Source of the DNA: Paenarthrobacter aurescens
Lineage (GTDB): Bacteria > Actinomycetota > Actinomycetes > Actinomycetales > Micrococcaceae
DNA length: 64,000 nucleotides
Assembly: GCF_025421775.1 (NCBI RefSeq)
Contig: NZ_JAOEFX010000004.1
Coordinates: 186,001 to 250,000, forward strand
Direction: 5' to 3'
A model generated the notes under the pieces. The model saw nothing but the letters and a program-made list of their open reading frames with translations. It was not told the DNA's origin and made no database searches. The translations under genes and the position numbers were made by a program. Numbering within the stretch: position 1 is the stretch's first letter; the number at the start of each line of letters is the position of its first letter. Positions 59,161 to 64,000 of this stretch are shown piece by piece.

Positions 59161-60024
59161 ATGAAACTCGCCACCTTGCGCACGGCCAACGGAGGTACGA
59201 CGGCGGCACTCGCCACGGGCACCGACTCCTACCTCGCGCTGCCCGCCACTGACGTCGGGGCCCTCCTGGCCCAGCCGGAGTGGCGGTTGGTCGTCGAGAA
59301 GGCAGCAGAGACTGCAGCGTCCAACGGGCAGGCCGTCATCGCTGCAGCCGACGCCGACCTGGCGCCGCTCCTGCCCCGTGCAGGCAAGGTCATCTGCTGC
59401 GGCCTGAACTACGGTGACCACATCCAGGAAATGGGCCGCGAACTTCCTGAGTACCCCACGCTCTTCGCCAAATACGCAGACACCCTGGTCGGAGCAAACG
59501 ACGCCGTAGAAGTCCACGGCAGCGTCCGCGTCGACTGGGAAGCCGAGCTCGCCGTCGTCGTGGGTTCTGAACTGTTCCGTGCGGACGAAGACCAGGCGAG
59601 CGAGGCAATCGCCGGGTACACCGTGGCCAACGATGTCTCCATGCGCGACTGGCAGAGCCGAACCCTTCAGTGGTTCCAGGGGAAGGCCTGGGATGGCAGC
59701 ACTCCCGTGGGCCCTGTCATGTTGACGGCCGATGAGGCAGGCCAGAGCTTCGAGGTCCGCGGCTACGTCAACGGCGAGCTGGTGCAGCAGGGGAACACCA
59801 GCACCCTGGTGTTTGGCCCCGCGCAGCTCCTGTCCTATATCTCGCAGTTCACCGTCCTGCGCCCCGGCGACCTCGTCCTGACGGGAACACCCGGGGGTGT
59901 GGGCATGGGGATGACCCCGCCCCGCTACCTCAACGACGGCGATGTCCTCACCACCGAAATCGACGGGATCGGCCGGCTGCAGAACCAGTTCCGGATCCAC
60001 GTACCAGTCCCGGCAAACGCCTAA
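59161..60024 (+). CDS. Fumarylacetoacetate hydrolase-family enzyme
   Basis: The 287-residue protein has the FAH-family core: VICCGLNYGDHIQEMGRELPEYPTLFAKYADTLVG, metal ligands in VDWEAELAVVVG, GYTVANDVSMRDWQSRTLQWFQGKAWDGSTPVGP and LVLTGTPGGVGMGM. Members hydrolyse acylpyruvates such as fumarylpyruvate from gentisate cleavage. That fits an aromatic degradation cluster. GAAGGGAA precedes the ATG. Confidence 0.88.
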   Translation: MKLATLRTANGGTTAALATGTDSYLALPATDVGALLAQPEWRLVVEKAAETAASNGQAVIAAADADLAPLLPRAGKVICCGLNYGDHIQEMGRELPEYPTLFAKYADTLVGANDAVEVHGSVRVDWEAELAVVVGSELFRADEDQASEAIAGYTVANDVSMRDWQSRTLQWFQGKAWDGSTPVGPVMLTADEAGQSFEVRGYVNGELVQQGNTSTLVFGPAQLLSYISQFTVLRPGDLVLTGTPGGVGMGMTPPRYLNDGDVLTTEIDGIGRLQNQFRIHVPVPANA

Positions 60025-60050
60025 ACCACACCACATCAAAGGAGAGCCCC

Positions 60051-60533
60051 ATGAGCCAGACCGCCACCGAATACCGCCTCGAAGGCGACAACTCCATCTA
60101 CGCCCAGGCAGATGGCAAGGTCGTTCCGGTCGTCACCCGCGCTGGCGCGGAGGACACCAACACCGCCCAGTCCGGGGACTGCATCCGCGTCTCCGGCGTG
60201 AGCATCCAGCACACCCCCGCAACCAAGATCTGGTTCGGCCAGGTCTCCAACACTCCCGGATACCGCTCACTCCCGCACCACCACGGCGAGGCTGAAACCG
60301 GCGGCTACGTGCTCCGGGGCCACGGCCGGATCTACTTCGGCGAGAACTACTCGGAGTTCATCGACATGAAGGCCGGCGACTGGGTTTTCGTCCCGCCCTT
60401 CATGCCCCACGTCGAAGCCAACATGTCCATCACTGAGGAACTCGTCTGGCTGACGGCCCGTACGCCGGAAAACCTGGTGGTCAACCTCGAAGACGTCGCC
60501 GACGAAACCCTCGCCGACTACCGCCGGGTCTAA
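60051..60533 (+). CDS. Single-domain cupin protein
   Basis: The 160-residue protein has one cupin domain with metal-site motifs SLPHHHGEAETGGYVLRGHGRIYFG and GDWVFVPPFMPHVEAN. At this length it is not a two-domain gentisate 1,2-dioxygenase; it may be an isomerase, small dioxygenase or ligand sensor. It lies 27 bases after the FAH-family gene. Confidence 0.75.
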   Translation: MSQTATEYRLEGDNSIYAQADGKVVPVVTRAGAEDTNTAQSGDCIRVSGVSIQHTPATKIWFGQVSNTPGYRSLPHHHGEAETGGYVLRGHGRIYFGENYSEFIDMKAGDWVFVPPFMPHVEANMSITEELVWLTARTPENLVVNLEDVADETLADYRRV

Positions 60534-60536
60534 GCC

Positions 60537-61409
60537 ATGATCACTGGAACCCTGACGTCGGAGACCTTTCTCAAGGCCATCGAGCTCACGCCGGCAACGG
60601 CAGAAGTATTCGATGAAGCGTATGAAGCAACCACCCAGTACGTGCCGTGGCCAAAAGCCTACGGCGGAGACATGGTGGCCCAGGCCGCAGCTGCAATGAT
60701 GCGTTCCGTTGACGCGGACCGGCAGCTGCACTCCATGCACAGCTACTTCATGCGTCCCGTGGATATCGGTTCCAGTGTTCGCTACGAAGTAGAACGCCTG
60801 AGGGATGGCCGCGGGTACTCCACCCGCACCGTCCGCGGCTTCCAGAACGGGAAACCCGTCTATGCCGCGATGGGTTCCTTCCAGGTTCCCGAGGACGGTC
60901 CGGACTTCCAACCTGAAGCCCCTGCCGCCGTCGAGCCTGAATCGCTGCGGACCGCAGCGGAAGCGCTGGACGGGACAGACGGGCCGGCCGCAGACTATTG
61001 GTCCACGGGTCGCAGTTTCGATATGCGGCATATTCCTGGTCCGGTATACATCGAGTTGGAAGGCGGTGCCGTGCCGCAGCAAGCCATCTGGGTCAAGGCC
61101 TTCGATGCTTTGCCCGACGACGCCGACCTCCACCGCGCCGCCCTCGCCTACGTCTGCGATTACACCATCCTGGAGCCGCTGCTCCGGGTCAATGGTCTCA
61201 ACTGGTCCAGCCCGGGCCTCGCCACCGCCAGCCTCGACCACTCCATGTGGTTCCACCGGGACGGCCGCGCTGACGACTGGGTGCTCTACGCCCAGGACGC
61301 CATCTCTGGTCAAAGCAACAGGGGCCTCGCCATGGGCCGCTTCTTCGACAAGCAAGGAAGGCTCCTCGCCACGGTGGCCCAAGAGGGCATGATCCGGGCC
61401 GGCGCCTAA
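60537..61409 (+). CDS. Acyl-CoA thioesterase II (TesB family)
   Basis: A 290-residue double-hotdog thioesterase: VPWPKAYGGDMVAQAAAAMMRSVDADRQLHSMHSYFMRPVDIGSSVRYEVERLRDGRGYSTRTVRGFQNG and LNWSSPGLATASLDHSMWFHRDGRADDWVLYAQDAISGQSNRGLAMGRFFDKQGRLLATVAQEGMIR. It would release CoA from an aryl- or dihydroxyaryl-CoA made by the following enzymes. Confidence 0.88.
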   Translation: MITGTLTSETFLKAIELTPATAEVFDEAYEATTQYVPWPKAYGGDMVAQAAAAMMRSVDADRQLHSMHSYFMRPVDIGSSVRYEVERLRDGRGYSTRTVRGFQNGKPVYAAMGSFQVPEDGPDFQPEAPAAVEPESLRTAAEALDGTDGPAADYWSTGRSFDMRHIPGPVYIELEGGAVPQQAIWVKAFDALPDDADLHRAALAYVCDYTILEPLLRVNGLNWSSPGLATASLDHSMWFHRDGRADDWVLYAQDAISGQSNRGLAMGRFFDKQGRLLATVAQEGMIRAGA

Positions 61410-61467
61410 AGAGCTTTCTACCTCCCCAACCATCAGCTTCAACGACGCACCACTGAAAGGAACGGCC

Positions 61468-63162
61468 ATGAGCATGATGCCATCGGCCCACGTGGACACC
61501 TTCACCCGCGACCACCTGCCGCCCGCCGATACCTGGCCTGCGCTTGAATTCACCCTTCCCGAGCTTCACTACCCGGAACGGCTCAATGCTGCCGCGGTAC
61601 TGATCGACGACGCTGTCGAGCAGTACGGCGCGGACCGCCCGGCCCTGTGGACACCCGATGGCTCGGTCTGGACCTATGGTCAGCTCCAGACGCGTTCCAA
61701 CCAGGTGGCCCAGGTCCTCACCGAAGACCTCGGTGTGGTTCCCGGCAACCGGGTGTTGCTGCGTGGCCCCAACAACCCGTGGATCGTCGCGGGCTGGCTA
61801 GGGGTGCTGAAGGCCGGCGCCGTGGTGGTCACCACCATGCCCATGCTGCGCTCCACAGAGGTCTCCACGCTGATCGAACTCACCAAGCCGGTGGTGGCTA
61901 TTTCTGATCACCGGTTCGTGGATGAGCTGTTGGTTGCGGCCGGGGAAGACGTCACCGTCCTGACGTACGGAGCCGATAAAGGATTCGACGACGACGGCGA
62001 CCTCGCCTCGCGCTGCGGGCACAAGAGCGGCAAGTTCACGGCTGTGGACACCGCCGCCGACGACGTTGCCTTGCTGGGTCCGACGTCGGGCACCACCGGT
62101 GTGCCGAAGGTGACTATGCACTTCCACCGGGACATCCTGGCCAACGCCGACACCTTTGCCCGCTACATCCTGCAGCCCACAGCAGACGATGTTTTTGCAG
62201 GATCACCGCCGTTGGCCTTCACTTTCGGCCTGGGTGGCCTGGTGGTCTTCCCGCTGAGGTTTGGCGCGTCGTCGCTCCTGACCGAAAAGGCGGGTCCGGT
62301 GGAGCTGGCCGAGCATGCCTCAAAAGCCGGAGCCACCATCCTCTTCACTGCCCCCACGGCCTACCGGGCCATCCTCAAAGAGAAGCGCGGCGAGCTGCTG
62401 CGCGGCCTGCGCATCGCTGTGTCGGCGGGCGAGCACCTGTCCAAGGAAACCTGGGAAGCCGTGCATGAGGCCACGGGCCTGCGGTTGGTCAACGGGATCG
62501 GCGCCACGGAGATGCTGCACGTCTTCATCTCCGCCGCCGGAGACGACATCCGCCCGGGAACCACCGGCCGGGCCGTTCCGGGGTTCAGGGCCACCATTCT
62601 GGACGACGACGGCAACGAACTTGGCCCGGGCACCATCGGTCGACTGGCCGTCATTGGCCCCACAGGGTGCCGCTACCTGGACGATGCCCGGCAGGCGAAC
62701 TACGTGGTCCGCGGCTGGAACGTCACCGGGGACACGTTCGCCATGGACGCGGACGGGTACTTCACGTACCAGGCCCGCTCGGACAACATGATCGTCTCCT
62801 CCGGCTACAACATCGGTGCGCCCGAGGTTGAGACGGCAATCGACCAACACCCGGATGTGGTGGAGAACGCGGTCATCGGAATTCCGGATGAGGAGCGCGG
62901 CAGCATCGTCTGCGCGTTCGTCGTCCTGCGTGAGGGCGTCACCGGCGACGCCGCCAAGCGCAAGGAAATCCAGGACTTCGTGAAGCAGACCATCGCCCCG
63001 TACAAGTACCCGCGTGACGTCCGCTTCGTCACCGAACTACCCCGCAACCCCAGCGGCAAACTCCAGCACTTCAAGCTCCGCGACAAAGTCCTCTCAGAGG
63101 ACGCAACCGGGAACGCGAGCAACACCGAACAACTGACCCCCGCCGGCCAGAGCCAGGCCTGA
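61468..63162 (+). CDS. Aryl-CoA ligase (AMP-binding)
   Basis: The 564-residue ANL-family ligase has the AMP motif GPTSGTTGVPKVTMHFHRD, the A8 hinge YFTYQARSDNMIVSSGYNIGAPEVE and the adenylation Lys in NPSGKLQHFKLRDK. It resembles 2-aminobenzoate/benzoate-CoA ligases. It probably makes the CoA ester of an aromatic acid such as anthranilate or salicylate used by the monooxygenase encoded next. GAAAGGAA precedes the ATG. Confidence 0.85.
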   Translation: MSMMPSAHVDTFTRDHLPPADTWPALEFTLPELHYPERLNAAAVLIDDAVEQYGADRPALWTPDGSVWTYGQLQTRSNQVAQVLTEDLGVVPGNRVLLRGPNNPWIVAGWLGVLKAGAVVVTTMPMLRSTEVSTLIELTKPVVAISDHRFVDELLVAAGEDVTVLTYGADKGFDDDGDLASRCGHKSGKFTAVDTAADDVALLGPTSGTTGVPKVTMHFHRDILANADTFARYILQPTADDVFAGSPPLAFTFGLGGLVVFPLRFGASSLLTEKAGPVELAEHASKAGATILFTAPTAYRAILKEKRGELLRGLRIAVSAGEHLSKETWEAVHEATGLRLVNGIGATEMLHVFISAAGDDIRPGTTGRAVPGFRATILDDDGNELGPGTIGRLAVIGPTGCRYLDDARQANYVVRGWNVTGDTFAMDADGYFTYQARSDNMIVSSGYNIGAPEVETAIDQHPDVVENAVIGIPDEERGSIVCAFVVLREGVTGDAAKRKEIQDFVKQTIAPYKYPRDVRFVTELPRNPSGKLQHFKLRDKVLSEDATGNASNTEQLTPAGQSQA

Positions 63163-63177
63163 GAAGGAGCAACACCA

Positions 63178-64000
63178 TGAAAATCGCAATCGTTGGAGGC
63201 GGCCCCGGCGGCCTGTACTTCGCAGCACTCATGAAGCAGCTGGACCCGTCGCACGACATCACGCTCTGGGAACGCAACGCTGCCAGCGACACCTTTGGCT
63301 TCGGCGTGGTATTTTCCGATGAGACGCTGGGCGGCATCGGCAACGCCGATCCCGTGGTGGCCGAGTACATGAGCCGCCGTTTTGCCCGCTGGTCCGATAT
63401 CGACATCCACTTCCGCGACCAGATGATCACTGTCGGCGGCCAGGGCTTCGCTGCCATGAGCCGCAAGGAATTGCTAGAGCTGCTGCAGCGCCGCTGCATC
63501 GAGCTGAACGTCGACGTGCGCTTCAGCACCTTGGCCCCGGCCGTCGAGGAGCTCGAAGCCAATTACGATCTTGTGCTCGCCGCCGATGGCGTCAATTCGC
63601 AGATCCGCGCCAAGTACGCGGACTCCTTCAAACCGAACCTGGACCCGCGGACCAACAAGTTCATGTGGCTTGGCACGGACCAGGTATTTGAGGCCTTCAA
63701 GTTCTTCGTGAAGGAGACCGAGTGGGGCGTCATGCAGATCCACGGCTACCCGTACTCCGACGAGGGCTCCACGTTCATCGTGGAAATGCACCAGGACGTG
63801 TGGCATGCGGCAGGTTTCGACGAGACCGCCAACGAGGTCTTCCCTCCGGGCGTCTCCGACGAGAAAGCCATCGCCAAGATCCGCGAGATTTTCGCAGAGG
63901 AGCTGAACGGCTACGAGGTCCTGACGAACAACTCCAAGTGGATCAACTTCACTACTGTCCGGAACGAGAGCTGGCGCCACAACAACGTGGTGCTGCTGGG
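63178..64000 (+). CDS. FAD-dependent aryl-CoA monooxygenase (incomplete at window edge)
   Basis: The visible 274 residues start IAIVGGGPGGLYFAALMKQLDPSHDITLWER with the FAD Rossmann loop, VVFSDETLGGIG, the YDLVLAADGVNSQIRAKY loop and ITNN-type segments. They resemble the N-terminal half of 2-aminobenzoyl-CoA monooxygenase/reductase and salicylyl-CoA 5-hydroxylase. In full-length relatives a second, Old-Yellow-Enzyme-like domain follows; it would be beyond 64000. Context with the CoA ligase and thioesterase fits aryl-CoA hydroxylation. Confidence 0.8.

Noticed and set aside
1..64000. tRNA, rRNA, riboswitch, prophage, insertion sequence
   Set aside because: No cloverleaf with conserved T-loop, no rRNA segment, no transposase or integrase reading frame and no recognised riboswitch core was found by reading; a covariance search could still reveal small RNAs.

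Overview
The window is high-GC actinobacterial DNA with short intergenic gaps, AGGAGG-type ribosome sites, frequent GTG/TTG starts and ATGA gene overlaps. The gene set (secreted GH3 and DUF1343 enzymes, PPK2, MHS permease, quinate/shikimate and protocatechuate genes with separate pcaD and pcaC) fits a soil Micrococcaceae such as Arthrobacter or Paenarthrobacter. This assignment is by gene content only. No rRNA, tRNA, CRISPR array, insertion sequence or phage gene was seen.

Region 1 (1-7.2 kb): small metabolic genes, then a secreted GH3 N-acetylhexosaminidase and a secreted DUF1343/GH171 NamZ-like N-acetylmuramidase, divergent from an RpiR/MurR-like regulator. This looks like a cell-wall sugar salvage locus.

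Region 2 (7.2-11.6 kb) is the most unusual part. A minus-strand operon runs from a 19-codon gene whose peptide ends in asparagine, through a perfect hairpin, to an MccB-like adenylyltransferase, a one-span membrane protein, an HTTM/SdpB-like membrane protein and an MFS exporter. It reads as a microcin C-type (peptide-nucleotide) biosynthesis cluster with two extra membrane proteins. A GNAT acetyltransferase lies divergently next to it.

Region 3 (11.6-20.5 kb): PPK2, an ECF sigma factor with a membrane-anchored partner bracketed by identical hairpins, a GH13 enzyme, an epimerase, an LssY_C-domain protein and an AEC permease.

Region 4 (20.8-28.2 kb): RidA, IclR regulator, KDG-kinase-like PfkB enzyme, D-serine-dehydratase-fold deaminase, D-aminoacylase, KDPG aldolase and GntP permease. 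Together they could take N-acetyl-D-glucosaminate (oxidised chitin monomer) through glucosaminate and KDG to pyruvate plus glyceraldehyde 3-phosphate.

Region 5 (28.5-43.6 kb): universal stress protein, a patch of orphan small ORFs, a two-gene CHAT-protease/trypsin-co-occurring-domain conflict module, an LLM oxidoreductase, LysR regulator, PEP-mutase-like enzyme, diguanylate cyclase, a BNR propeller paired with a MoaD-like protein, and a secreted metalloprotease with FG-GAP repeats.

Region 6 (43.7-56.8 kb): shikimate/quinate-type MHS permease, IclR regulator, quinate/shikimate dehydrogenase, QsuB-like 3-dehydroshikimate dehydratase and a complete pcaHGBDCFIJ-R set. This is one continuous route from shikimate via protocatechuate and beta-ketoadipate to central metabolism.

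Region 7 (56.8-64 kb): DUF1801 and DUF2252 proteins, then an aryl-CoA-type aromatic acid cluster (RidA, FAH-family hydrolase, cupin, thioesterase, CoA ligase, flavin monooxygenase) that runs off the right edge.
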